A stretch of 64,000 nucleotides of DNA, from contig NZ_JAAXKY010000001.1 of assembly GCF_012911925.1 (NCBI RefSeq), forward strand, positions 1-64,000. The letters run 5' to 3'. Made by a program: the position numbers and the translations under genes. Positions 35,313 to 44,004 of the stretch are shown one piece after another. This DNA comes from Pseudonocardia xinjiangensis. GTDB taxonomy: Bacteria; Actinomycetota; Actinomycetes; Mycobacteriales; Pseudonocardiaceae. The notes under the pieces were generated by a model. It saw only the letters and a list, made by a program, of their open reading frames with translations, was not told the origin of the DNA and ran no database searches. Positions within the stretch are counted from its first letter, which is position 1, and the number at the start of each line of letters is the position of its first letter.

Positions 35313-37007
35313 TTGTCGCTTCGCACCCCACCCCGCCCGCACGCTCGGAACGAGCCGGCAGGGGGTGCCACGGCAGCCCGGAGCGACAAACGATCCCGAC
35401 GCGCCGCGATCCCGGCGGTTCTCACGTGCCTGGCCGGGGTACTGGTGTTCGTCGCCCTCGTCGCGCCGCGGGAGGTAGGACAGGTCAGCCTGCCTGCGCT
35501 CCTGCGCATCCCGATCGAAGGGCTGCTCGGCGTCGCGCTCCTGATCGTCCTGCCCCCGCGGGCCCGTCGGGTGGTGGCCCTCGTCGCCGGGGCGGTGCTC
35601 GGCCTGCTGACGCTGCTGCGGGTGCTGCAGATGGGCTTCCTCGCGATCCTGTCCCGGCCGTTCGACCCGATCTTCGACTGGTCGCAGCTGGTCAGTGGCG
35701 CGACGCTGGTCGAGGACTCGATGGGCCGGACCGGCGCGATCAGCGCCGCGGTCGGCGCGCTCGTCGCGGCCGCCGCCCTGGTCGTGCTCATGGCCCTGTC
35801 CGTCCGGCGCCTGGCGAGCCTCGCGGCCCGTCACCGGACCGCCTCGATCCGGACCGTCGCGGTGCTCACCGCCGCCTGGCTCGCCTGCGTCGCGTTCGGT
35901 GCCCAGATCGTCGCGCCCGTGCCCGTGGCGGCCAGGAGCGCCGTCGCACTCGGCGTCCAGACTGCCGAGCAGGTGTCCACCAGCCTGCGGGACCAGCAGA
36001 TCTTCGACGAACAGGCCGCGTCGGACCCCTTCAGCGGCACACCGGACGCTGACCTGCTGACCGCGCTGCGCGGCAAGGACGTCGTCCTCGCCTACGTCGA
36101 GAGCTACGGGCGCTCGGCGCTGGAGAGCCCGGAGTTCGCGCCGACGGTCGGTGCCGTCCTCGACGACGGCACCCGCACGCTGAACGCGGCCGGGTTCGCC
36201 TCCCGCAGCGCCTACCTCACGTCCTCGGTGGCAGGCGGCGGCAGCTGGCTGGCGCACGCCACGCTGCTCTCCGGGCTGCGGGTCACCAACCAGCACAGCT
36301 TCGACAAGCTCGTCACGAGCGACCGCCTGACCCTCACGAGCGCGTTCCGGCGCGGCGGCTGGCAGACCGTCTCGGTCATGCCGTCCAACACCGGCCCCTG
36401 GCCGGAGAAGGAGTTCTACGGCTTCGAGCGGAGCTACGACTCCGCCAACCTCGGCAACCGGTCGGAGACCTACTCCGGCTTCCAGACCCCCGACCAGTAC
36501 ACGCTGTCGGCCTTCGAGCAGGCCGAGCGCAGCAAGCCGGACCGCGGGCCGCTCATGGCCGAGATCCCCCTCGTCTCCAGCCACTGGCCGTGGGCGAAGG
36601 TCCCCCGGCTCCTCGACTGGGACGCCGTCGGCGACGGTTCGGTGTACGACCGCCCGGGCGCCGGGCAGAACGATCCCGTGCAGGCCGTCGAGAGCGACCC
36701 CGACCGCATGCGCGACGGGTACCGCCGCTCCATCGAGTACTCGCTGTCGACCCTCGTGTCGTACGTGCAGACCCACGGCGACGACGATCTGGTGCTGGTC
36801 TTCCTCGGCGACCACCAGCCCGCTGCCTTCGTCGCCGGGGACGGCACCGGCCGGGACGTCCCGATCACGATCGTCACCCGGGACCGCGCCGTCCTGGACC
36901 GGACCGCGGGGTGGGGATGGCAGGACGGGCTGCGGCCCGGCCCGCAGGCTCCGGTCTGGCCCATGGAGTCCTTCCGCGACCGGTTCCTGACCGCCTTCGG
37001 CCCGTAG
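35313..37007 (+). CDS. Membrane sulfatase / LTA-synthase-like alkaline phosphatase superfamily protein
   Basis: 564 residues from TTG 35313, which has AGGAAGGA 8 bp upstream. About four to five membrane helices (residues 30-190) precede a large extracytoplasmic domain. Seen: DVVLAYVESYGRSALESP (start of the phosphatase core; nucleophile region), a central SSVAGGGSWLAHATLLSGLR block with the Thr/Ser nucleophile candidate, and FLGDHQPA (GDH metal ligands). Arrangement resembles phosphoglycerol transferases (OpgB/LtaS type). Likely modifies an envelope glycan or lipid. Confidence 0.8.
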   Translation: MSLRTPPRPHARNEPAGGATAARSDKRSRRAAIPAVLTCLAGVLVFVALVAPREVGQVSLPALLRIPIEGLLGVALLIVLPPRARRVVALVAGAVLGLLTLLRVLQMGFLAILSRPFDPIFDWSQLVSGATLVEDSMGRTGAISAAVGALVAAAALVVLMALSVRRLASLAARHRTASIRTVAVLTAAWLACVAFGAQIVAPVPVAARSAVALGVQTAEQVSTSLRDQQIFDEQAASDPFSGTPDADLLTALRGKDVVLAYVESYGRSALESPEFAPTVGAVLDDGTRTLNAAGFASRSAYLTSSVAGGGSWLAHATLLSGLRVTNQHSFDKLVTSDRLTLTSAFRRGGWQTVSVMPSNTGPWPEKEFYGFERSYDSANLGNRSETYSGFQTPDQYTLSAFEQAERSKPDRGPLMAEIPLVSSHWPWAKVPRLLDWDAVGDGSVYDRPGAGQNDPVQAVESDPDRMRDGYRRSIEYSLSTLVSYVQTHGDDDLVLVFLGDHQPAAFVAGDGTGRDVPITIVTRDRAVLDRTAGWGWQDGLRPGPQAPVWPMESFRDRFLTAFGP

Positions 37008-37011
37008 GCAG

Positions 37012-37236
37012 GCGGCCCAACAGTGGTCGTGGTTGTGGTCGTGACCGGCGGGGCGCTGGACCGACGTCCTGGCTCGCGCGGTGACCTCGTCGGCGAACCG
37101 CGGGTCCCGGCCTGCCGGCACATCCTCCAGCGCGCCCAGCCAGTGCACGTAGTAGTTCCAGCTCTCGTCCCCGGTGGCGGCGGCCTCCCAGGCCGCGATC
37201 CGGGCGACGAGCGTCGAGGTCCAGCGGGGCGGTCAT
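37012..37236 (-). pseudogene. Remnant of nitrile hydratase accessory/activator protein
   Basis: ATG 37236 overlaps the alpha-subunit remnant stop (ATGA) as in intact operons, but coding continues only after a one-base shift, in a frame reading TLVARIAAWEAAATGDESWN then YYVHWLGALEDV, as in accessory proteins of nitrile hydratase (P14K/P16 type). The C-terminus ends in HDHNHDHCW and runs without a stop into the antisense of the sulfatase gene, so the 3' end is missing. Frameshifted and truncated. Confidence 0.65.
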
Positions 37237-37463
37237 GGCGCGCTGGCCTTGGCCACACCGACCATTTCGTCCCGGGTGACCAGCGGCACGAGCTCGTCCT
37301 CGGTGAGGCCCTCGGTACCGGCCGGACGTTCGGGCAGCACCAGCCAACGCACCTCGCTGCTGGAGTCGTGCACCCTGATCTGCACGTCGTCGGCGAGCTC
37401 CAGGCCCATCTCGGACAGCAGCGTGCGCGGTTCCCTGCCACCCGCGCCCGATAGGCGGGGTCC
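37233..37463 (-). pseudogene. nthA: Remnant of nitrile hydratase alpha subunit (3' end)
   Basis: Reads DPAYRARVAG, then after a one-base deletion EPRTLLSEMGLELADDVQIR and VHDSSSEVRWLVLPERPAGT, to stop at 37233. This is the C-terminus of Co-type nitrile hydratase alpha subunits (WDTTAETRYMVLPERPAGTE-type ending). The metal-binding CxLCSC region and everything upstream are gone; no beta subunit is left. It ends at the border of the DUF1622 gene. Confidence 0.75.
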
Positions 37464-37497
37464 GATCCCGGACCCGATGAACCGGCGGATCGGGGAG

Positions 37498-37866
37498 CTA
37501 CCGGGCTGGTCGAGCGCCGGCGTTCACGTCGACAGTCTTCTGCCACGGCCACCGCCCGGTGATCTCCAGCTCCAGCGAGAAGCTGAGGAAGGTGCGGATG
37601 GCCACGATCAGAGCCAGCACCCCGACGCTCGCGTAGGTCGGTGAGACCGCGACGGTCCGGATGATGTCGCCGGCAACGAGGAACTCCAGCCCGAGAAGGA
37701 TCGACCGGCCGAGGCGACGGCGATAGTCGCTGTACACATCTGCCCGCCGGTGGGCCAGCCCGAGAGCCGCGAGAACGCTCGCCACGACCGTTCCCACGAC
37801 GATCGTGGCCACCCCCACGGCATCGACGGCCGTACCCACCAGCTCCACCACGTGTTGGAACTGCAC
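37498..37866 (-). CDS. DUF1622 family small membrane protein
   Basis: 122 residues with three hydrophobic segments (VGVATIVVGTVVASVLAALG, ILLGLEFLVAGDIIRTVAV, SVGVLALIVAIRTFLSFSLE) and the conserved EFLVAGDIIRT pattern of DUF1622. Start GTG 37866 with GGAGGAG 6 bp upstream. Function of the family is unknown. Followed by the nitrile hydratase remnant. Confidence 0.82.
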   Translation of the reverse strand: MQFQHVVELVGTAVDAVGVATIVVGTVVASVLAALGLAHRRADVYSDYRRRLGRSILLGLEFLVAGDIIRTVAVSPTYASVGVLALIVAIRTFLSFSLELEITGRWPWQKTVDVNAGARPAR

Positions 37867-37977
37867 CGGTTCTCCTCCGTCATCGACCCGCTCATCGGCG
37901 GACCGCTACGCAGCCTGCGGCCGGCCACGGGCCTCCCACCACCCACGGCCGATCGCTTCACCTCATGTGGTGAGTGG

Positions 37978-38391
37978 TCACCGCATGCGGACCGCGGCGA
38001 GGACGAGCCCGTAACTGAGCGCGTCCTCCGCGACCGCCGCCGCCAGCTGAGCCGGTCGGCCCTGCACCGTCGTCCGCAGCCGCGAGCCGGCGAACGCGGC
38101 GGCCAGCGCCGCGACCGCGGCGATCCCCGCGCCCTCCCAGCCGCCCAGATCACCTCCCCCGGTGCTCGAGAAACCGAGCCGTAGCCCCAGGCCCCGCGGG
38201 GCCAGCCGGCTGCCCATCTGCGGCTGCTTGTCCGCGATGACCTCGCCGACAGCTGCACCGAAGGCGATGAACCGGGCAGCTCCGGCGAGGGGCCCACGAC
38301 CGTGCAGGGCCAGTGCCACGGGTGGCGCGAAGGACCGCAGACCTCCGCCGAGGCCGAGCAGGGCGGCAGCAACCAGTCGTCGATCACTCAC
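37978..38391 (-). CDS. DUF4126-like membrane protein
   Basis: 137 residues, Gly/Ala-rich with several short hydrophobic stretches. Conserved-looking block GGLRSFAPPVALALHGRGPL near the start, VIADKQPQMGSRL in the middle, AEDALSYGLVLAAVRMR at the C-terminus. These match DUF4126-type proteins. GTG 38391 with GGAGGGAG upstream. It forms a leftward set of small envelope genes with DUF1622 and PrsW. Confidence 0.7.
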   Translation of the reverse strand: MSDRRLVAAALLGLGGGLRSFAPPVALALHGRGPLAGAARFIAFGAAVGEVIADKQPQMGSRLAPRGLGLRLGFSSTGGGDLGGWEGAGIAAVAALAAAFAGSRLRTTVQGRPAQLAAAVAEDALSYGLVLAAVRMR

Positions 38392-38433
38392 GAGAATCTC
38401 CCTCCGACTGCGGTGTGCACCATCGTCCAGCCG

Positions 38434-39228
38434 TCAGTGCGGACTGACGCCGTGCGCCGGACGCAGGCTCCGGGACTGGTGTTGGCCCAGCCGATGCGCC
38501 GCGTACGTCAGCAGCCAGAGACTGATCGCCGCGAGGACGACGAACCCGACCGTGCTCCCGATGCTGTCCCATGCGGTGTGCAACGCCACCGCGGCGAGGA
38601 AGACGAGGACGAAACCGCCGATCGTCCTGGCCGACCAGCCCTGGCCAGCGGCGCGCCACAGCGCTGCGGCTGTGAGGCCCGTCCATGCCATGTGCGCCGC
38701 GGGGCTCAACAGGCCTCGCAACAGCAGCACACCGTCGACCGCGGCGAGGTTGCCGCCGGACTCGACGAGCACCACGAACGCGTAGCCCATGGTCTCCAGC
38801 ACGGCGAAACCAGCGCCGGACGCGACACCCAGCACCAGCCCGTCCGCGGGATGGCGGGGCCGGATGACGAACAGGAGCACGACGGGGACGACGAGCTTGG
38901 CGGCCTCCTCGATGAACCCGACGGCGATCATGGGCACGACGTCGAGGTCGCGCAGCGTGTCGTACTCGAGCGTCCCCGCGGTGACCACGCCGACCACACC
39001 GCCGAACAGGGCCGTGAGCCCGATCGTCGCGCTGCCGACCCCGTACTGCAGCCTCCGGCCCGCGATGAACGCGACGAACGTGACCGGTACGACGGCCGCA
39101 CCGAGCAGGATGAGCGCCGGCACGAGGTTCGGGTTCCCCGTGTCGATGAGGGTGTGTCGGACGGCCTCGAACAGCAGCAGCCCGACGACCAGCACCCCCA
39201 GCCAGGCCCAGCGCCGCGTCATGTGCAT
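38434..39228 (-). CDS. PrsW-family intramembrane metalloprotease
   Basis: 264 residues with about eight membrane helices. Motifs: IAVGFIEEAAKLVVPVVLLF (EExxK) and ALHTAWDSIGS (HxxxD), plus GAGFAVLETMGYAF, matching the PrsW/CaaX-type glutamic intramembrane protease set. ATG 39228 with GGAGGAA 6 bp upstream. In Bacillus PrsW cleaves an anti-sigma factor; no sigma/anti-sigma pair is adjacent here, so the substrate is unknown. Confidence 0.88.
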   Translation of the reverse strand: MHMTRRWAWLGVLVVGLLLFEAVRHTLIDTGNPNLVPALILLGAAVVPVTFVAFIAGRRLQYGVGSATIGLTALFGGVVGVVTAGTLEYDTLRDLDVVPMIAVGFIEEAAKLVVPVVLLFVIRPRHPADGLVLGVASGAGFAVLETMGYAFVVLVESGGNLAAVDGVLLLRGLLSPAAHMAWTGLTAAALWRAAGQGWSARTIGGFVLVFLAAVALHTAWDSIGSTVGFVVLAAISLWLLTYAAHRLGQHQSRSLRPAHGVSPH

Positions 39229-39368
39229 GCCATTCCTCCGGTCGGGTCGTCTGCCTGCCCGGCAGCAGCCTCCCCGCGGCTGCTTCCCGCGCACATCACA
39301 TGAACGCGTGATCCGTGCGGGACGCGGCGGTCCTGGCCGGGTCTCCCCGCGACGCAGGCCGGCCCGCG

Positions 39369-40043
39369 TCACAGCGGTTCGACGACCTCCGACTCGCCGG
39401 GGACGCCCTGCTCGACCTCGACCGGCGGCCCGTCCACCCGGCTCCACAGCCGGTAGTCCCGGAAGGACATGGGAAGGCCACGCGCTGCGAACGGGTCGGC
39501 CGAGTCCATGACCTGGATGTGCAGGTGGGGCTGCGTGGAGTTGCCCGAGTTTCCGCAGGCGCCCAGCTCCTGGCCGAGCGCGACCGACTCGCCGTCGCCC
39601 ACCCGGATCGAACCGGCGCGCAGGTGGGCGAGCACGACGTACCCGGCATGACCGGCCAGCTCGAGAATCACGTGGTTGCCTGCGATGGCGCCCGCACCCC
39701 CGCGGACCCGGGCCGCCTGGGTCAGGGCGTAGGGCAGCAACGCGAGCTGCGACCGCCGCGCCTCGTGGTCGGTCTCCCCGTCGTGGACCGCCACCACCCG
39801 GCCGGCCGCCGGCGCGAGGATGGGTTGGCCGAAGGCGAAGAACCGGTCCGCCGGCTCCGTGGACACCAGCGTTCGCCAGTCCCGCGTCATTGCCGTGCGC
39901 CGTCCCCTGACGGCGATGAAGTCCACGGCGTACGTCGTGGCGAAGAGATGGGTGCCGTGGCTCGGGACGCGCCGCGCCGGGCTGTTGCGGGTGAGCCATG
40001 TGCCACGGAACGGCAGCGTGAGTGCGACGTGGTCGAGGGTCAT
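39369..40043 (-). CDS. M23-family (LytM/Peptidase_M23) metallopeptidase-like protein
   Basis: 224 residues from ATG 40043 with GGAGGGG 6 bp upstream. No signal peptide or membrane segment. The M23 zinc motifs are recognisable: HGTHLFATTYAVDF (HxxxxxxxD) and PHLHIQV (HxH), with ILAPAAGRVVAVHDGE as the typical strand before. Some intracellular or non-classically exported M23 proteins are known; a peptidoglycan role is therefore uncertain. Confidence 0.82.
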   Translation of the reverse strand: MTLDHVALTLPFRGTWLTRNSPARRVPSHGTHLFATTYAVDFIAVRGRRTAMTRDWRTLVSTEPADRFFAFGQPILAPAAGRVVAVHDGETDHEARRSQLALLPYALTQAARVRGGAGAIAGNHVILELAGHAGYVVLAHLRAGSIRVGDGESVALGQELGACGNSGNSTQPHLHIQVMDSADPFAARGLPMSFRDYRLWSRVDGPPVEVEQGVPGESEVVEPL

Positions 40044-40093
40044 GGTGGCCCCTCCCGTGTCACGCACTCGTGGCCCGGCGGCGAACCCTACCG

Positions 40094-40249
40094 TTACGGC
40101 TCGGTGCCGCACCGCTCCATCGCCACGGTCGGCCGGGCCGTCACGATGACCTCACCGCCGCAGTTCCAGCAGCTCGGCTCGTTCTCCAGGTCACGCCCTT
40201 CGACCTCGCACGTCCGGCAGAGCCACTGCGCAACGACGTGGAACCTCAT
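40094..40249 (-). CDS. Small zinc-ribbon protein, 51 residues
   Basis: Four cysteines as CRTC-x12-CWNC in a 51-residue protein (MRFHVVAQWLCRTCEVEGRD start). ATG 40249 with GGGAGA upstream. Too short to be assigned; likely binds Zn and may serve in protein-protein contacts. It lies between the M23 gene and another small leftward gene. Confidence 0.6.
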   Translation of the reverse strand: MRFHVVAQWLCRTCEVEGRDLENEPSCWNCGGEVIVTARPTVAMERCGTEP

Positions 40250-40301
40250 GGCCGTCTCCCCTCCGGGTGGGGACCACCCTGGTACCGGATCACCGCTGCC
40301 G

Positions 40302-40553
40302 TCATGCGGCGTCGGTGATCTGGAGGTCCAGTTGCAGGAACATGCGCCGCTCGAGCAGCAGGTCGATGTCCGCCCAGAGGTCCTGGATGGAGCTCGCCGA
40401 TTCCGCGCCGTCGATCCGCCGGTACAACCAGGCGATGTGGTTGTCGACCGCCGAGACGTCGGGGCAGGCATACGGAGTGCCGCGTACTCCGATCACCGAG
40501 ATGAGGTGCACGTCGTGGGCGCGATGGCCTGACCCGGCGCTCCGTTTGGGCAT
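40302..40553 (-). CDS. Hypothetical protein, about 83 residues
   Basis: ATG 40553 gives a basic N-terminus followed by a helical region (AVDNHIAWLYRRIDGAESAS, SSIQDLWADIDLLLERRMFL). The frame extends to 40634 but the added residues look random. No family recognised. It is 52 bp before the zinc-ribbon gene on the same strand, so the two may be one transcript. Confidence 0.5.
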   Translation of the reverse strand: MPKRSAGSGHRAHDVHLISVIGVRGTPYACPDVSAVDNHIAWLYRRIDGAESASSIQDLWADIDLLLERRMFLQLDLQITDAA

Positions 40554-40708
40554 GCCACAAGCTTCGCGGCCACACCTGCTGCGCGCATCACCGCCAGCAG
40601 CCGTCGCGGTCTGGTGCTGGCCGGGGTGGACCACCCCTGCTGGCAGGGAGCCACGCCGGCACGTCGCCAGCGGCTTTCCCCGGCCGAGGCTTCCGCCACG
40701 ATGAGCGG

Positions 40709-41308
40709 ATGGTGAACGAGGGGCCGAGGACGACCGGGGATGTGCCGGTCGGAAGCCCGGGCACGTGCCTGGTGATCCTGCGTGGCAACTCCGGGTCCGG
40801 GAAGTCCACCATCGCCCGCGCCGTCCGCGACCGCTACGGCCGCGGCTGCGCGCTGGTCGAGCAGGACTACCTGCGCCGGACGGTGCTGCGCGAACGCGAC
40901 GTGCCGGGCGGCAACGCCGCCGCGCTCATCGAACACGTCGTCCGTTTCGCCCTCGACGTCGGCTACCACGTCATCTGTGAAGGCATCCTGCACGGAAGCC
41001 GCTACGGCCCGATGCTCACCCGTCTCGCGCACGCGCACCGGGGTGCGACGACGGTCTTCTACCTCGACGTGCCCTTCGACGAGACCCTGCGTCGCCACAC
41101 CGGCCGTCCGCAGGCACGCGAGTTCACCCCTGACGACATGCGCGGTTGGTACGTCCCGCACGACCTGCTCGGCATTCCCGGCGAGCAGGTGATCGACGGC
41201 AGCAAGTCCCTCGACGACGCCGTCGGGCTCGTCGCCGCGCACCTCCCGCCGATCGCCACACCGTTGCCCGTCGCGAACGGCAGGGAGGAGTGGCGACCGC
41301 GCACATGA
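40709..41308 (+). CDS. AAA/zeta-toxin-like P-loop kinase
   Basis: 199 residues: Walker A RGNSGSGKSTIARAV near residue 27, Walker B-like GYHVICEGILHG, FYLDVPFDETLRRHTGRP (RxxxR lid). This is the small-molecule kinase group related to Zeta/Cpt proteins. A partner antitoxin is not evident; the upstream leftward small genes are on the other strand. It may phosphorylate a metabolite or antibiotic. Start ATG 40709. Confidence 0.78.
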   Translation: MVNEGPRTTGDVPVGSPGTCLVILRGNSGSGKSTIARAVRDRYGRGCALVEQDYLRRTVLRERDVPGGNAAALIEHVVRFALDVGYHVICEGILHGSRYGPMLTRLAHAHRGATTVFYLDVPFDETLRRHTGRPQAREFTPDDMRGWYVPHDLLGIPGEQVIDGSKSLDDAVGLVAAHLPPIATPLPVANGREEWRPRT

Positions 41309-41368
41309 CGGGGCTCCCGTGCACGCGAACCGGGTGCACGGGAGCCGCCTGGTGGACTTGTCGGTCGG

Positions 41369-42160
41369 CTACCGCCGTTGGGCGTGGTCCTCCTTCAGGG
41401 AAACCGCAGCGATCACGATCACGATCCCGATCACGATCACCGGCAGGACCGCGGCGTACGGGTGCGCGTGCTTGAGCAACCAGGTGCCCACGAACGCGCC
41501 CAGGATCAAGGCCACGACGACCCCGGTCAGGCGACGTGCCGCGGGCGCCTTGTGCGACCAGGTTGCGGCACCGGTTGCCAAGGTGATGAAGGTGGCGGTC
41601 GCGGCCGTGGTGGAGATGCCCGGCACGTGGAGCGCCCGGATGGCGTTCATCTGCATGCCCAAGGCGAATGCACTCAGGGCGACCAGGATGTTCTCGACAT
41701 CGCTGGACAGCGGGAAGGCGACCCACAGGGCGAGAAAGGCGACCTGTGCGACAAGCGCGACCCCGAGTGCGGCCGACACGCGGCGCGGCCAGACCTGGAA
41801 GACTTCGTCGTCCTCCAGTTCCTCGTCGCCGTCGAACGCCTTCAGGATCCGCACCGCCACCATCGCGCCTATCGCGAACGCGGCGAGGGATATGAGGACG
41901 CGTACCTGGTCCGGACCATCGGGCGGCCGGACGCCGGCGATACCGAGACCGAGAAACACGATGTTTCCGGTCTGGAACGCCGTGAAGACTTTACCGAAGG
42001 AAATGAAACAGACCGCCTCGTAGATACCTGACGCGAACGCCAAGCACACGAGCAGCCGATCCCGGACCGCCAAAAGGCCTGGTGACGCGGTTGCGGCGGC
42101 CAGGTCCACACTACGGTCGTCCGGTCGGTCGTCAGGTCTGGTACTTCTGGACGTGGTCAA
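41369..42160 (-). CDS. DUF1275 (YoaK) family membrane protein
   Basis: 263 residues with six to seven hydrophobic segments; conserved FASGIYEAVCFISFGKVFTA and QTGNIVFLGLGIAG are the DUF1275 signature. It is thought to be a small-molecule permease-like protein, function unproven. Start TTG 42160 with GGGGG upstream; the next candidate is GTG 42109. The final helix is encoded by five tandem GATCAC-type hexamers. Confidence 0.85.
   Translation of the reverse strand: MTTSRSTRPDDRPDDRSVDLAAATASPGLLAVRDRLLVCLAFASGIYEAVCFISFGKVFTAFQTGNIVFLGLGIAGVRPPDGPDQVRVLISLAAFAIGAMVAVRILKAFDGDEELEDDEVFQVWPRRVSAALGVALVAQVAFLALWVAFPLSSDVENILVALSAFALGMQMNAIRALHVPGISTTAATATFITLATGAATWSHKAPAARRLTGVVVALILGAFVGTWLLKHAHPYAAVLPVIVIGIVIVIAAVSLKEDHAQRR
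41411..41440. repeat. Five tandem GATCAC hexamers
   Basis: GATCAC x2, GATCCC, GATCAC x2, in phase with the codons of the last membrane helix of the DUF1275 protein (alternating Val/Ile). Changes in copy number would add or remove two residues without frameshift. Confidence 0.8.
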
Positions 42161-42600
42161 CCGATTTCACCCCCATCGCGGAATTCGCGCGGCGTCACGC
42201 TGACGCACACGCCGGCGCTCTGACGTCTCCGCAAGGGTCGGTCGATCCCGCTGATGCTCGACGTCGTCGTCTTGTACACGCCGACTACGTTCAACCGCCG
42301 TTTCGCTGATGTCAAGCTCGGATTCGAGTCGGTACTTCCGCTGTAACAACCTTCCCGCACTCCCGGTGCGGTTTCGCCGGATTCGGATGCCGGCGCAATC
42401 GGTCGGTTGTTGTCAATCGCCCCGGATGGGCCGTTCCGGTTCAATCGGACGAACAAGGATCCGGCACGACCGGCGCGGCATCAGACGGGGTGAGGAGCGA
42501 GAGAAGACTGCCGACGCTCCGGTGCTCGGCTATCCGTCCGGAACCACGCCCATGGCGTCGACGACTCGAACCGACCCTCGCGGCAGGCCCGGGGCAGCGG
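42161..42600. other. Intergenic region upstream of the DUF1275 gene
   Basis: 440 bp, lower GC than neighbours, no convincing gene (frames of 60 and 99 codons on the minus strand look random). It contains the structured element at 42345-42411 and should hold the leftward promoter. Confidence 0.45.
42345..42411 (-). other. Possible three-way-junction RNA element
   Basis: Outer 7-bp stem AACAACC/GGTTGTT encloses CCGCAC-N5-GTGCGG (42355-42371) and CGCCGG-N9-CCGGCG (42375-42395). The 67-base fold is perfect in all three stems. It lies about 185 bp upstream of the DUF1275 start; strand assigned from that context. There is no tRNA T-loop, so not a tRNA. Confidence 0.3.
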
Positions 42601-43950
42601 TCAGGACCCCGCGACGGGAGCGCGGTCGGATGCCCAGGCGATGTCCATCTCCTTGACCAACGGATCCTCGTTGGTGCCGAGAATGCGCCACTCCTCGCCC
42701 GGCTCCAGGATCTTCTCCGCCGAACGGACCTCGCGGTAGTCGTGGTCGGCGGAGGTGGCAGGCGCCGCGCCGCCGTCCCGGACGTGCTTGGCTGCGGCGA
42801 TCAGCAGCCGGCGCATCCGGATGATCGCCTTGTCGGAGGTGCCCAGCCGCTCCTGGGTGCGGTCATAGATCGGACCCATCGACTCGGTCACCATGAGGTC
42901 CTGGCTGGCGAACTCGGCGACGCCCGAATAGGTCGTCGACCGCTGCTCGTCACGGTCGATGCCGTAGTCGTTCTCGGCCGTGTACTCACGGGGGACGATC
43001 CCGTTGCCGTTCACCTCGGCCCGGGCGAGCCGGAACGGCGCCACCGCGAACAGGTTCGCCCCGCCCACGCCGCGGGAGTTGTCGATCACGCGGGTGGTGA
43101 AGCTGTACCGCCAGCAGTTCTCGTCGTCGATCGGCACGAACATGCTCTGCCGGACCCCGAACGGAATGGTCGCGACAGCCGTGTTGTACGGGTAGCAGAA
43201 CGCGGTCATCCGGACGTGGGTGAACCCGTTGGGAGTGGTGCGGATGCCGGCGTACTTGAAGCCGTACCAGGTGTCCTCGATCTCCAGTCGCGGCGCGCGG
43301 TCGTGGCGCCAGAACTTCCACGACATCGCATTCGACGGGTAACCGGGCTTGTCGCTGCCGTCGTCGGGGATGTCGTCGACGCCGTCCCACTGGTGCAGCC
43401 ACGAGACGTGGGAGGTGTCGAGGTTGCCCTCCATCGCCTGCACCCAATTGCACGTGGTGTGCATCTTCGTGGCGGCGACGTGCTCGGGCGCGAGGGACTC
43501 GGTGCCGAAGTCCCGGAACGGGGTCATCTCCTCCGGCGGGCCCATGTAGGTCCACACGATGCCCCCCGACTCGTGGGTCGGGTAGGCCGTGAGCTTCACC
43601 TTGTCCTTGAAAACGCTGTTCGGCGGCTCGCTGGGCATGTCGACGCACGCGCCGTCGGCGTCGAACTTCCAGCCGTGGTACGGGCAGCGCAGCCCGCACC
43701 CCTCGTTGCGTCCGAAGTAGAGCGACGCGCCGCGGTGCGGGCAGTTCTCCTGGATCAGCCCGACCCGCCCGTTTGTGTCGCGGAACGCGACGAGGTCCTC
43801 GCCCAGCAGCCGGACCCGCACGGGATCGCCGTCGGGGGTGGGCGCCTCGCTGACCAGGAGCGCCGGGGTCCAGTAACGGCGCAGCAGCGCGCCCATCGGC
43901 GTGCCGGGCCCCACGCGGGTCAACAGCTCGTTGTCCTCGGCTGACAGCAT
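42601..43950 (-). CDS. Rieske non-heme iron oxygenase, alpha subunit (phthalate 4,5-dioxygenase-like)
   Basis: 449 residues from ATG 43950 (AGGAGG upstream). Rieske [2Fe-2S] ligands in NCPHRGASLYFGRN and LRCPYHGWKFDADG (CxH-x18-CxxH), and the catalytic Fe site NLDTSHVSWLH (D/H/H) are intact. Length and layout match the phthalate dioxygenase oxygenase group, which use a separate reductase; none is in the window. Substrate is probably aromatic or a carboxylated ring. It is divergent from the mannonate-dehydratase-like gene, with two palindromes in the gap. Confidence 0.87.
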   Translation of the reverse strand: MLSAEDNELLTRVGPGTPMGALLRRYWTPALLVSEAPTPDGDPVRVRLLGEDLVAFRDTNGRVGLIQENCPHRGASLYFGRNEGCGLRCPYHGWKFDADGACVDMPSEPPNSVFKDKVKLTAYPTHESGGIVWTYMGPPEEMTPFRDFGTESLAPEHVAATKMHTTCNWVQAMEGNLDTSHVSWLHQWDGVDDIPDDGSDKPGYPSNAMSWKFWRHDRAPRLEIEDTWYGFKYAGIRTTPNGFTHVRMTAFCYPYNTAVATIPFGVRQSMFVPIDDENCWRYSFTTRVIDNSRGVGGANLFAVAPFRLARAEVNGNGIVPREYTAENDYGIDRDEQRSTTYSGVAEFASQDLMVTESMGPIYDRTQERLGTSDKAIIRMRRLLIAAAKHVRDGGAAPATSADHDYREVRSAEKILEPGEEWRILGTNEDPLVKEMDIAWASDRAPVAGS

Positions 43951-44004
43951 TCGTCCTCCTCGCCGCGACACCGTCCGGGCGCCCACCATGGCGTCCGGAT
44001 GTGC

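Noticed and set aside
35061-37148. 695-codon minus-strand frame opposite the sulfatase gene
   Set aside because: Apart from the nitrile hydratase accessory residues at its start it is antisense shadow sequence.
40709-41308. Zeta-type toxin of a toxin-antitoxin pair
   Set aside because: No upstream antitoxin on the same strand; kinase motifs alone are not sufficient.
42345-42411. tRNA at the three-way junction element
   Set aside because: No T-loop consensus, no D-arm and no CCA-like end; stems do not fit tRNA spacing.
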